43,138 bases of DNA from Cochliopodium minus (taxonomy: Eukaryota > Discosea > Himatismenida > Cochliopodiidae). The notes under the pieces were generated by a model that saw only the letters and a program-made list of their open reading frames with translations, did not search any database and was not told the origin of the DNA. Positions 21,669-34,614 of the stretch are shown here, piece after piece. Where the stretch lies: assembly GCA_024220525.1 (NCBI GenBank), contig JAMYWO010000195.1, forward strand, positions 1-43,138, in the 5' to 3' direction. Each line of letters starts with the position of its first letter. Position 1 is the stretch's first letter. The position numbers and the translations under genes are program-made.

Positions 21669-23255
21669 ATGGAAACCAATATTGAAAAAAAAAAACTTGA
21701 TAAAAGATCGGTTCGGTTTTATATGAAGAGAACAAAAAGATTGGAAGATGAGAATGATCAACTCAAAGTAGAATTGAAAGATATGAGAAAGCAGATAAAA
21801 ATAGACAAGATAATCTCAATTCTGCCCAGAATCAGGGATACTGATCATCTATCAGAAACAATGGAACAAAAGAATGGTAAAAAATAAATTGAATTTTCTT
21901 TTTTATATCAAATTTCACCTAAATGATTTAAATAATTTAATTTAAATTAAATATAAAATAAAAATAAATAAAATTCACAGAAAAGTTTATCACGTCATTC
22001 AAATTGAAGTACGGTATTGGTTGTGCAATAGATAAAGAGAAAGCGATCCATCTAGGAACTGAAAGCAGCATGGAAGGGAACAAAGTATCAGAAGCAATGA
22101 TGATCTACATCCAGAGAAAAAAGCAGAGCACATCAAATCTATCAAAAGCACTTCGCATCTTGTCGAGGAGAATCGCAAGGGATGCGAAGGGTGAAAAGAT
22201 AGAGACATCTTTTTGTATGTATTTCTTGGCGAGGATGCATCAAAAAGGGATTGGCATTCAAAAAAATCTGAATAAAGGTAAAAAATATATAAATCATCAG
22301 ATTTTCATTCTTTAATACAAAATTATTTCAAGCGATTGAAATATACCAAAGATCCATCCTTTTGAAAAATCCCATCTCCATGTTTCAACTTGCAAGCATA
22401 TATCATCACTCTGAAGAGAAAATGGAAGATGTGAACAAGGCGATTGAGCTCTATAAACTGGCATCTGAAAGGGCACATTCCACATCGATGTATGTCCTTG
22501 CGAATATCTATTTCTATGGACACAAAAATATCAAAAAGAATCTCCCCGCTGCTATTTATCTCTATAAGAAAGCATGTGAATATAAAAATCCTGAAGCACT
22601 TAACAAGTTGGGTTTTATTTATTATCATGGTGAACAGGGAATCAAAAAAGATGAGAATATTGCTATTCGTCTTTACAAGAAGGCCATGTTGATGAATAAT
22701 TCTGATTCAATGGTCAATCTCGCCAATCATTATTTTTGCAGGGAGGATTTGGGTGATTCTGAGGTTTCTTTGGCAATGTATCTTTATAGCAGGGCATCTC
22801 AAATGAATCATTCGTATGCTAATCTCAAAATGGCCATCATCTACGAAAATGGGGAAAGAGGGATACAAAAAGATCTCAAAAAGGGTATTATTTTGAGTTT
22901 TAAACATTTTTTTTTTATTTATTTTTTTGTATTAAAAGCATTGGAGTGTTATCATAAGGCAATCAAACTCAATAATACCACTGCAATGATCTATTTGGGA
23001 TACATATATGAACATGGAAAGGAGGATATCCCCAAAAACATCAAACAAGCCCACAAACTTTATCATCAAGCCTCTGAATTACAAGATTCTGAAGCAATGC
23101 TCCTCCTTGCCAATCTTTATGAAAATGGAAACGACAATTTTCCAAAGGATATAAAGAATTCTATTGAATTCTACACCAAATCTGCTAATCTTGGAAATGA
23201 AGAGGCTCATAAAAATCTTTTGAGGTTGTTAGAAGGAATGTTGGATCATATTTAA
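21669..23255 (+). CDS. Coiled-coil and Sel1-repeat protein
   Basis: Start at 21669 (METNIEKKKLDKRS). Four exons: N-terminal exon with a coiled coil (RLEDENDQLKVELKDMRKQ), then exons starting near 21981, 22334 and 22939. From the second exon onward there are about eight Sel1 units, e.g. LKYGIGCAIDKEKAIHLG, LARMHQKGIGIQKNLNKG, LGFIYYHGEQGIKKDENIA, LGYIYEHGKEDIPKNIKQ, LANLYENGNDNFPKDIKN. The unit length of about 37 residues is slightly longer than classical Sel1 (36) because of extra residues in the loop. The intron positions fall near repeat ends (KKG|A). No signal peptide is seen, so the protein is probably cytosolic. Function unknown beyond protein binding. Confidence 0.85.
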
Positions 23256-23344
23256 AAAAAAACTTTTTATTATCATTTTTCAGTTATTTTTATTATTTAT
23301 TATTTATTGGCGCTAGAAAAATAATATAAAAAAAATTCAAAGCA

Positions 23345-26200
<2,856 letters not shown>

Positions 26201-26510
26201 TTTTTTTTTTTTTTTTTCAAAAAAATTGACACCAAAAAAAAAATTAATTTTTTTTTTCTTGGTTTGATAAATAAAATAAAAAAAATATTAAATAATAATA
26301 TTTTGAAGAATTAAATAATATTTCGATAAGAGTCTTTGGAAGATTACCTTTAAGTTTGTAAGACTTTCATCTTACAATTTCACTGGTTTATCAACATGAA
26401 TTCAAATCTGATGGATCAAAAATAAATAATAAAGAAAGCTGGTGATTACTAAGACTATCACATAACATCTTTTCCCAAATTTAAATATATCCTTTCTGAA
26501 AAAAAAAAAA
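26201..26510. other. A/T-rich intergenic region
   Basis: Separates katanin from the SPRY gene. 26330-26470 is more complex in base composition than its surroundings, but no tRNA fold or reading frame is recognised. Confidence 0.4.
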
Positions 26511-28181
26511 ATGAGTTTATCTGAATCTCTAATAATATGCGATTTAAAATTCGACCATAAATCTATGGTGCAAAAAAATAATACGAATATAGATAATGAG
26601 AAGAAAGGTATGTCACTTGAATTAAATGATGTGAAATAAAAAAATTTATTTTTTAATCTTCTCGACAAAAAAATAGCGACAGTATCAACAAATGGATATG
26701 CAACAATAGTGCCAAATTATGAATTCTTGCCAAATAAATATTATTATTTCTCTGTAATGAATATAAAAAAAAAAAAAATTAAAAAATTAATAAATTTTGA
26801 TTTTTTTTTTTTAAAAGGCGTTTTTCCAATTCAGTGAAATTTTTTTTACAAAATTTATTGAAAAAGGTATTTATTTTTTTTTTGTTCTTATTAGGATCTC
26901 AATATGGGGGTATTGGTGTCAAAGACATGAGCGAGGTTTTTGAAGGTTGTCTATGGTTCAACAAATCGTCTCATTGCTGGGTTTCTACATCTGGTATTTG
27001 GTGGTAAAAAAAAAAATTACAAATTTTTTTAAAAAAAAATTAAAAATTTGATAGCCAAGACAGACCAGGTAGAATCTATGAAAGAAATCAATTTTCAAAA
27101 TTTTAAAATAAAATTTACCTAAGAAATAAAAAAATATCAAAAAAAATGTTGAATAAAAAATTAAAAAATGAATCCTTGAAAAAAATTAGAATAAAAAGAT
27201 TCATTTAGAATAAAAAAAAAAATTGAATTGAATTTTTTTTATTTTTATTTATATTGATTTTATTATTTTTTAATTTTTATAATATTTAATCATTTTTTAT
27301 TTTATTTTATTTTATTTTTTTTCTAATTTTTATTTTTTTTTATAAGGAATGTATGATGAAGAATTCAAATCAGGGAAGGGATCTTTTCATGTGAATTTCA
27401 AAAACCAAAAGGTGGGAGTTATGTTGGACATGTTTAAATCCAAAATTTTTTTTTTTCATGATGGAAAATACATCAATAGATTCACCTACCTCATGCCTAA
27501 TTTCAAATTCTCTCCTGCTTTTTCTCTTAATGATGGTTTTAAAAAAATAATATTAAAAAATAAAAAATCAAAAATAATATTAAATAAAAAATAAAAAATA
27601 AAAAAAATAAAAAAAATAAAAATAAAAAATAAAAAATAAAAAATAAAAATAAAATTAAAAATTAAAAATTAAAAATAAAAAATAAAAAATAAAAAATGAA
27701 AACAAATAAAAAGAATGAACAAAATATAAAAAATAAAATATTTTATTTATTTTTATTTTAAAATAGAAATTAAAAAATAAAAAGTAAAATAAAAAATTTA
27801 CCTTTGAATTTTACACATCAATCAAAAACATCTTTTAAAAAATGAAAGTAAAATATGATAAAATTAAAATAAAAAATAAAATACAAAAAAAGAATTAATT
27901 AAAAATAAATAAGTAAATGTAAATTCTTTAAAAATTAGTCATTTTTTAATAAATAAAAAGGATGTGTCGAGTTAATCAATGAGTTACCTGTGGAACTCCC
28001 TGAAGAATATTTTTTTTTGTATAAATGGAGCGAAAACAACTTTTCCCTTTATCCCAAGCACATCAAAACAACAGTAATTTTCATGCTCGTTTTCAGAAAA
28101 TATTTCAACTCCATAAACAAACGTCCTTTACCCAAATTTGTTCTTTATCTCATTTTCACTTTTTTACTTTCGTTGAAATAA
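26511..28181 (+). CDS. SPRY-domain protein with C-terminal SOCS/F-box-like helices
   Basis: About 244 residues. Six exons: 26511-26607, 26677-26753, 26818-26866, 26895-26993, 27347-about 27540 and about 27962-28181, all in compatible phase. SPRY features in order are FLPNKYYYFS, KGSQYGGIGVKDMSEVF, CWVSTSGMYDEEF, VGVMLDMFKSKIFFFHDGK and PNFKFSPAFSLNDG. The tail (TVIFMLVFRKYFNS...LPKFVLYLIFTFL) resembles the end helices of SOCS- or F-box-type adaptors, so a ubiquitin-ligase substrate-adaptor role is plausible but inferred. The small size, the 49-nt third exon and nearly pure A/T introns make this gene easy to miss. It may be a relative of the SPRY-like gene at 19903-21421. Confidence 0.78.
27541..27960. 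repeat. A-rich simple-sequence intron of SPRY gene
   Basis: Long run of AAAAAT/AAAATAAA units between the fifth and sixth exons. No coding sequence is seen; apparent reading frames here are Lys/Asn/Ile only. Confidence 0.8.
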
Positions 28182-28331
28182 ATAAAAAAAAAATTTTCGT
28201 TTTGAAATAAATTTTTCTATTTTAAAAATTTTTTTTTTTTTGATTTTAAATAATAAATTAATTTGTTGATTCAATTTAATTAAAATTTTGTGAAAAAAAA
28301 TAAAATTTTATATTTTAATATCAGTTTTTAT

Positions 28332-29458
28332 TTAATCAACTTTAATTTTGATACTTCTCATTGGTAACATTATTGCTACAAATAGTGCTGCAAAGGAAGA
28401 GAAAAGGTGCTTCAGAGAGTTTCCACTGATGTTGTGTGCTGTCCACTTGTAAATTTGGGTGTCGAGAACTTCACACATTTTGGCAATCAAATGGAATCCG
28501 TAACAATAGTAATAGTACTGGTGGTGAGAGTACCTGGATCCAAAAAAGTAAATAATGAAAGGTGAAACAAGATTCATTGTAAATTGCAACAAAATGAATA
28601 AATCTCCTCTGTAATTCATTTCTTTAAAATAAAATAAAATGAATTAAAAAAATTAAAATATATAATATATAATATATTAAAAATAATTATAAATTTATTC
28701 GAAAAATTTTTTTTTTTGACCTTTGAAAATCCAATAAACAATTGTGATGAATCCAAATACAATGAGTGGTCCAATGAATGATCTGCCTGATCTTGTATCG
28801 ATCTTTTCTGTTACCAAAATGTAGAATAAAGATGTGAAAGCCAGTGCTCTGGGTAATCTGTCCCAGTAGAGTCTTTGGGTGTTTGGGCTGAGGTAATAGT
28901 ATCCGCTTCCAAAAAAAATCAAAACTTTCAAAAAAAAAAAAAATAAGCTGAAATTTTCAAATAAAAAAAGCCTATTTACTCGATGATATGAAAAAAATCA
29001 GATAATTAATTCTCTCATGTGCATATTCTATTCTCTCATTTGATACTTTCCAAGTGATCAACATTCCTAGAATTCCTATCTGTTTTGTTTTTTTTTTTTG
29101 GCGCCAAAAATTTAGCAATCAAATTTTTTTAATAGAAAGAGGAATTTACCAGCAAAAAAGGCAAGTTTGAAAGGACATCCATTGTATTTGGAATCAAAGC
29201 TATTAATTTCCTATTATCTGCGTAATTATGATTGAAAAAATCAAACTGTCCTATCCTATCTGTTGTAGATACCAATGCACACAACATGACTATCAGTACT
29301 ATTATAAAAACTAACCTGAATGTAAATGTCAAAGGATCGAATTTAAGTTTGGACTGTTGGTTGTTATCTGTGTTTGTAACTTCATTTATTTCCTCTTCAT
29401 GTGGCACATTCTCTTCTGTTTGCAAATCTTTTTTTTTTACAGAAATTTCTGTTGTCAT
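28332..29458 (-). CDS. Ceramidase-fold membrane protein, zinc site degenerate
   Basis: Seven-helix membrane protein of the alkaline-ceramidase superfamily, close to the bacterial-type branch. Exons 29458-29150, 29079-about 28974, about 28927-28725 and 28623-28332 join in phase. Landmarks are NYADNRKLIALIPNTMDVLS and NLPFLL, FGSGYYYLSPNTQRLYWDRL, VTEKID, FITIVYWIFKG, GDLFILLQFTMNL, AKMCEVLDTQIYKW, and SGNSLKHLFSSFAAL. In the family the first and last of these sites read S-x3-H with D after WDRLP, and H-x3-H. Here Ser, Asp and the last His are kept, but the first His is Tyr and the second is Asn. Zinc-dependent amide hydrolysis is therefore doubtful. It may be a non-catalytic receptor or sensor, or may use other ligands. 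The N-terminal about 45 residues are acidic and cytosolic-looking. Confidence 0.85.
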
Positions 29459-29697
29459 TTTTTTTTTTTACTAAATGATGTTTTTTTTATTTTTTTTGTT
29501 TTTCAAACATTAAATTAATCAAACTAATTTGCTATGAAAATCGCTTAAAAACAAAAGGGCTGAATTAAAACAAAAAGAAACATTTAATCAATAAAATCAA
29601 ACTTTTTAATTTTTTCAATGAATAATTATAATTTAAATACTTTGGTTAATTTTAACAAAATTTATTTTATATACAAAAATCATCACTCAGAATATTT

Positions 29698-30498
29698 TTA
29701 CAATAAAAAACATTTCATTGGCTCCTTTCTCGGCTTGATATTCTTTTTGATATTTCTTATTTTATGAACCAAATCCATGAAAGCTTCATCCACATTGAAT
29801 CTGTTTTTGGCTGATGCTTCATAGAAAGTGAGCCCTTCACACTTGGAAAAATTGATTGCTTCGACAATAGATACTCTCCTTTGGTGGATCAAATCACATT
29901 TATTGCCTATAATCAAAATGGGAACTTTCTCTCCCTCCCTCACTCTTCTGATATCTTCAATGAAGGTTTGTAACATTTGAAATGAAGAGTAGGATGTGAT
30001 TGAATAGAGGATCATAAATCCTTCACAATGTTTGATCCAATGATCTCTCAAACAAACAAATTCTATTAATTAATGAAATAATTTAATTAAATAATTTTTC
30101 AGAGAAAGTTGGATAATATATTTTTTTTTTAAAAAAAACCTTCTTGTCCTGCAGTGTCCAGTATTTCCAATCTGGTCACTATTCCATCCACTTCAATTTG
30201 TTTTGTGTAAGAATCTTCAATCGTAGGATCATAAACTTTGTTGTAAAGATTAAATAAAAATTCAAACATTAAATCGATTTTTACTTTCTACAAAATGAGC
30301 TGTGAGGGGGATTTTCATTTAAAATAAATAAAAATTATTTAAAAATTGAAAAAGGAGATACAAGAACAGAACTGTTTTTCCAAAAAAATTTTAATTTAAA
30401 CTTTTTTCCTTTTATTTTAATTTTACCATTATTGTAAATGCAGTTTTTCCAACTCCACCATCTCCCATTATACACAGTTTGTAGTTTGAAGAGTACAT
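29698..30498 (-). CDS. Ras-family small GTPase (Rap/Ras type) with micro-exon
   Basis: Molecular switch at membranes. Exons: 30498-30427, 30371-30362 (10 nt), 30299-30285 (15 nt), 30235-30140 and 30062-29698. When joined they give a gap-free Ras: P-loop [13 protein letters not shown], then [20 protein letters not shown] (effector loop), [15 protein letters not shown] (switch 2), IGNKCDL (NKxD), and [14 protein letters not shown] (SAK). The C-terminus [12 protein letters not shown] is a basic stretch with a CAAX box ending in Leu, which predicts geranylgeranylation. Gly12, Gly13 and Gln61 equivalents are all wild-type, so normal GTP hydrolysis is expected. The gene lies about 4 kb from a RapGAP gene on the same strand, though no functional link is shown. 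Confidence 0.93.
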
Positions 30499-30607
30499 GA
30501 AAAGAAAATCAAGATTTTTTTTTTTAATTTATCAAATTTAAATTTTAAAATAATTCCTCTTCTAAGTTCCAAAAATAGATTGAAATTAGGCTCTAATATT
30601 GATTAAA

Positions 30608-30808
30608 ATGGATCATCAAAAACAAGATAAAAAACTGGTCAAGATAATCCAAACATTTGCGAGCAAGAAAATAGAAAAAATCATATTAATTTCAATTTCA
30701 TTTTTTAAGATAGAAAATCTTCATTTTTCAATGAATGTGCCTGTCTTGGATATAAAAACAATTTATGGCAAGAGATCTCTTAAAGATCAAAATAATATTC
30801 CTTTTTGA
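30608..30808 (+). CDS. Short hypothetical open frame
   Basis: 66 codons, starting MDHQKQDKKLVKIIQTF and ending DQNNIPF. No family is recognised. The last codons (CAAAATAATATTCC) recur just ahead of the second copy of the tandem Sel1-like gene, so this could be a 5' exon or leader of that gene rather than a gene of its own. Confidence 0.3.
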   Translation: MDHQKQDKKLVKIIQTFASKKIEKIILISISFFKIENLHFSMNVPVLDIKTIYGKRSLKDQNNIPF

Positions 30809-30819
30809 AAATTTACCTT

Positions 30820-32046
30820 TTTGAAAAATTTATGCACCATTTGAATGTTGAATGGACAAAAATTAAAAAAAAAATGGATCCCAACGAAGATAATGATGAT
30901 TCAGAAGGAGATTCTATTATTGATTCCAGATATTCTGAAGATGAGGAGGAATTCGATGATGAGGTAATTTCAAAAAATATTTTTGAAATAAAGAATTTAT
31001 TGAAATTAAGTTGGAAATTTTTATATAGATAACAGAAAAAGATAACATAAAGAATGAATATAATAAAGATGAAGATGATGTAGAAGAAAGGGTTGTGGAA
31101 ATTAACATCAAAGATTTGGAAATGACAGATTGTGAATCAATAATTTTTATTATTGAAAACTTATATGGAATCAATATTCCAAAAAACAAAAGAATTGCGA
31201 GAAATTTTTGTACTATATTAGCAAGAAAAGGAAATAAATTGGCGATGGCTCTTATTCTTCATTTCACAAAAATTTCACCAATAAAATGGGTGCATATTAA
31301 AGAATTGATTGAATTTAATGGGAAGACTGTTATTCAATTGATTTGCGAGTTTATAACAAGCATTATCTTGGAAAGATCGGAAAAAAAAAAAACCGTTTTT
31401 GCTTTTTGTAATTATTTTTTGGGAGAATGTTATCTTTACGAAAAAGGTTTAGAAAATATTGTTGTAAATTATTTCCTAATGGCTTCAAAACTGTATTGTT
31501 TTTTATAATTTTTTAAATAAATTAATAATTTTTTGATACTTTGTTAGAGGAGACAGCCTTGCATCTGCTAGATTGGGCAAGTTTTTTCACTTGATTAATG
31601 AAACCAATATTTCAATAATTTTCTATAAGAAGTCTGTGGAAAGGGGTAACAGTCTTGCAATGTACGAGTTGGGAATCATTTATTTAAAAATAGACTTAAA
31701 TAAAGGAATTGAACTTTTAAAAAAATCTGAACGTTTAAACAGAAGAAAGGCTACGAATGAATTAAAAGAACTCTCAAGTGGAAAATCTATCTATTTGATT
31801 TTTCAAAGAAGTATCAAACCTTGGTGGATTGAAAAAACATCAGATTTTAGGATAATATATAACAAAATAAAATGGTATGAACTCAATGAGAAAATAATTC
31901 TTTTACTTCTCGTTTCTAAGTTCAAAAACTTACTCCCTGCTCATTTACAAATCCCAAGATTAATTTGGATAAAGATAATTGGTTACCTATGTCAAATATT
32001 TGAACAAATGATGATGTGAGTAAAATTCTACCCAATTACTTGGTCA
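30820..32046 (+). repeat. Direct repeat, copy 1 (1227 bp)
   Basis: Matches 32661-33887 at a constant offset of 1841 bp with no indels. The only mismatch noticed is at 30863 (T here, A at 32704). Identity spans exons and introns and stops sharply after CCAATTACTTGGTCA. Confidence 0.95.
30832..32019 (+). CDS. Divergent Sel1-like protein, tandem copy 1
   Basis: Exons 30832-30963, about 31029-31493 and about 31549-32019; the start may be ATG 30832 (MHHLNVEWTKIKKK) or ATG 30874 (MDPNEDNDDSEGD). The N-terminus is acidic and disordered. The middle, EMTDCESIIFIIENLYGI, ARNFCTILARKGNKLAMAL, CNYFLGECYLYEKGLENI and ARLGKFFHLINETNISI, has the helix-turn-helix rhythm of degenerate Sel1 units, with a better one at RGNSLAMYELGIIYLKIDLN. 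The C-terminal about 100 residues (SIKPWWIEKTSDFR, PAHLQIPRLIWIKIIGYLC) are predicted helical and may be a short F-box-like end. Function unknown. A second, virtually identical copy follows. Confidence 0.72.
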
Positions 32047-32660
32047 ATAAAATTTTTTAAATTAATTTTGCAATTTTTTTTTTGAGCAAACAGAATTATT
32101 AAAAAAATTCGAATAAAAAAAATCATACTTAATTAAGGATAATTTTTTGTTTGAGTTCCACCCACATTAACATTTATATTCCGGAAACTTGTGGGATTTT
32201 TATTTGGATTTCTTTCATGCTAAGGCCAATCTTTTAGCAGTAAACGAAAATTGATTTTTACCTCTTTCATTGATCATGTTTCTGAACTTACTTTCTACTT
32301 AATGAGAAGCTCTTTCTTTTTAACCTTAGCCAATCCCATTACCATTCAACCAATTACACAATTTCCTTGTTTGCTAATACCTCAAAAAGTATTGATCGCA
32401 AACAAGATGCTATTATCAAGGAATGATTTCTTCTTGGTTTTATTTCTCAATCTTTTTATCCAATCCATCAATTAGGAGGATATCTTCAAAAGCAAGGTCA
32501 AGATTATAGGGTGAAATTGGTCCCTGACTTTTTCTTACTACCTCATACTTTCTATTTCCCAACCTTTTTCAAAAACAAAGAGGAAAAAATATTCTTAATT
32601 TAAAATTTTATCTAAAGACTGATTTAGAAATCACTAGACTTATTCAAAATAATATCCCTA
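32047..32660. other. Spacer between duplicated genes, decayed coding traces
   Basis: Base composition is much less biased than other intergenic DNA here. Frames 32480-32605 read like a protein end (GGYLQKQGQDYRVKLVPDFF, then HTFYFPTFFKNKEEK) and another frame of 32520-32660 ends LEITRLIQNNIPI, but each is interrupted by stops or needs frameshifts. This may be the relic of a gene; no family is recognised. Confidence 0.45.
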
Positions 32661-33887
32661 TTTGAAAAATTTATGCACCATTTGAATGTTGAATGGACAA
32701 AAAATAAAAAAAAAATGGATCCCAACGAAGATAATGATGATTCAGAAGGAGATTCTATTATTGATTCCAGATATTCTGAAGATGAGGAGGAATTCGATGA
32801 TGAGGTAATTTCAAAAAATATTTTTGAAATAAAGAATTTATTGAAATTAAGTTGGAAATTTTTATATAGATAACAGAAAAAGATAACATAAAGAATGAAT
32901 ATAATAAAGATGAAGATGATGTAGAAGAAAGGGTTGTGGAAATTAACATCAAAGATTTGGAAATGACAGATTGTGAATCAATAATTTTTATTATTGAAAA
33001 CTTATATGGAATCAATATTCCAAAAAACAAAAGAATTGCGAGAAATTTTTGTACTATATTAGCAAGAAAAGGAAATAAATTGGCGATGGCTCTTATTCTT
33101 CATTTCACAAAAATTTCACCAATAAAATGGGTGCATATTAAAGAATTGATTGAATTTAATGGGAAGACTGTTATTCAATTGATTTGCGAGTTTATAACAA
33201 GCATTATCTTGGAAAGATCGGAAAAAAAAAAAACCGTTTTTGCTTTTTGTAATTATTTTTTGGGAGAATGTTATCTTTACGAAAAAGGTTTAGAAAATAT
33301 TGTTGTAAATTATTTCCTAATGGCTTCAAAACTGTATTGTTTTTTATAATTTTTTAAATAAATTAATAATTTTTTGATACTTTGTTAGAGGAGACAGCCT
33401 TGCATCTGCTAGATTGGGCAAGTTTTTTCACTTGATTAATGAAACCAATATTTCAATAATTTTCTATAAGAAGTCTGTGGAAAGGGGTAACAGTCTTGCA
33501 ATGTACGAGTTGGGAATCATTTATTTAAAAATAGACTTAAATAAAGGAATTGAACTTTTAAAAAAATCTGAACGTTTAAACAGAAGAAAGGCTACGAATG
33601 AATTAAAAGAACTCTCAAGTGGAAAATCTATCTATTTGATTTTTCAAAGAAGTATCAAACCTTGGTGGATTGAAAAAACATCAGATTTTAGGATAATATA
33701 TAACAAAATAAAATGGTATGAACTCAATGAGAAAATAATTCTTTTACTTCTCGTTTCTAAGTTCAAAAACTTACTCCCTGCTCATTTACAAATCCCAAGA
33801 TTAATTTGGATAAAGATAATTGGTTACCTATGTCAAATATTTGAACAAATGATGATGTGAGTAAAATTCTACCCAATTACTTGGTCA
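32661..33887 (+). repeat. Direct repeat, copy 2 (1227 bp)
   Basis: Second copy of 30820-32046. The left border is preceded by CAAAATAATATCCCT, itself similar to sequence just upstream of copy 1. Past 33887 the two flanks differ completely. Confidence 0.95.
32673..33860 (+). CDS. Divergent Sel1-like protein, tandem copy 2
   Basis: Same three-exon structure as copy 1 at 30832-32019, with identical predicted protein except Asn for Ile in the leader MHHLNVEWTKNKKK. Introns are identical too, so the duplication is very recent, under gene conversion, or an assembly artefact. No frame damage, so both copies look functional if real. Confidence 0.72.
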
Positions 33888-34002
33888 CCTTTGTCAACAA
33901 ATGGAAATATTTATTATTAATAAATAATTTTTAAAAAAATTTTAAATTAAGAATTTCTTCCGAGTCATTGAAATTGTTTAATAAATAAATAATGATTTCC
34001 TT

Positions 34003-34511
34003 TTATTCAGTTGAATCATCTTCTTTTTTGACTTCATCATCTTTGGAAGATTTATCTTCTTCGGATTTTATTTCAGATTCTATCCTCTTTCTCTTTTTCA
34101 TATTTTCTTCAGAAGAATCCGCAACATCTTTTTTCTCATCCTTTTTGATCTTTTTTTTAATATCATTGGTCTCCACATTCTTTCCTTTTTTTTTAGTTTC
34201 TTGATTGTTATCTTCCTTGTTCAAATTTTTCTTTGGTGGTCTTCCAACTTGTTTTCTATCAAAGTTTTCTAGACATTCCAAATTTCTATGTCTACAATAT
34301 GTACATGGTTTTTGTGTATCGCACTTCTATCTCCCCAAACATAAAAGTAAAATCAAAAATAAAAAATAGAAAAAATTAACAAAAATTATTTAACAAAAAT
34401 TAATTTTAATATTTAAAAATCAGTTACCTTATGATTTTTCTTACAATTTGTGCATGCATATACTTTGTCTTTCTTTTCAACATCTTTTTTCTGTTTTTTT
34501 TTACTGCTCAT
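34003..34511 (-). CDS. Zn2Cys6 (Gal4-type) DNA-binding protein with AT-hook-like motif
   Basis: Probable transcription regulator. Two exons (34511-34429 and about 34326-34003). The binuclear cluster spans the splice site: ACTNCKKNHK from exon 1 and KCDTQKPCTYCRHRNLEC from exon 2. The spacing C-x2-C-x6-C-x5-C-x2-C-x6-C is exactly that of fungal-type Zn2Cys6 domains. GRPPKKN follows, an AT-hook-like minor-groove motif. The remaining about 75 residues are a charged Lys/Glu tail without a recognisable activation or dimerisation domain. At about 130 residues it is far shorter than most fungal relatives. The family is known outside fungi in amoebae and some other protists. Confidence 0.88.
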
Positions 34512-34614
34512 TTTTTTTTTTTTTTGAATTCACATCAAAGCCTAAAATAATAAGTTCCTTTTCAAAAAAAATTTAATTTTTATTTGTTCAATATAACGAT
34601 TGTTTGATTATCTT

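Noticed and set aside
21541-21726. Alternative start upstream of the coiled-coil/Sel1 gene
   Set aside because: That frame ends before the Sel1 exons, and the ATG at 21669 opens the frame that joins them.
26330-26470. Possible small RNA gene (short inverted repeat GTGAT...ATCAC)
   Set aside because: The stem is only five pairs, with no tRNA or box C/D/H/ACA features.
32251-32475. Plus-strand open frame of 74 codons between the duplicated genes
   Set aside because: No ATG start, no motif, and neighbouring frames continue the same protein-like text only with frameshifts. Treated as decayed sequence instead.
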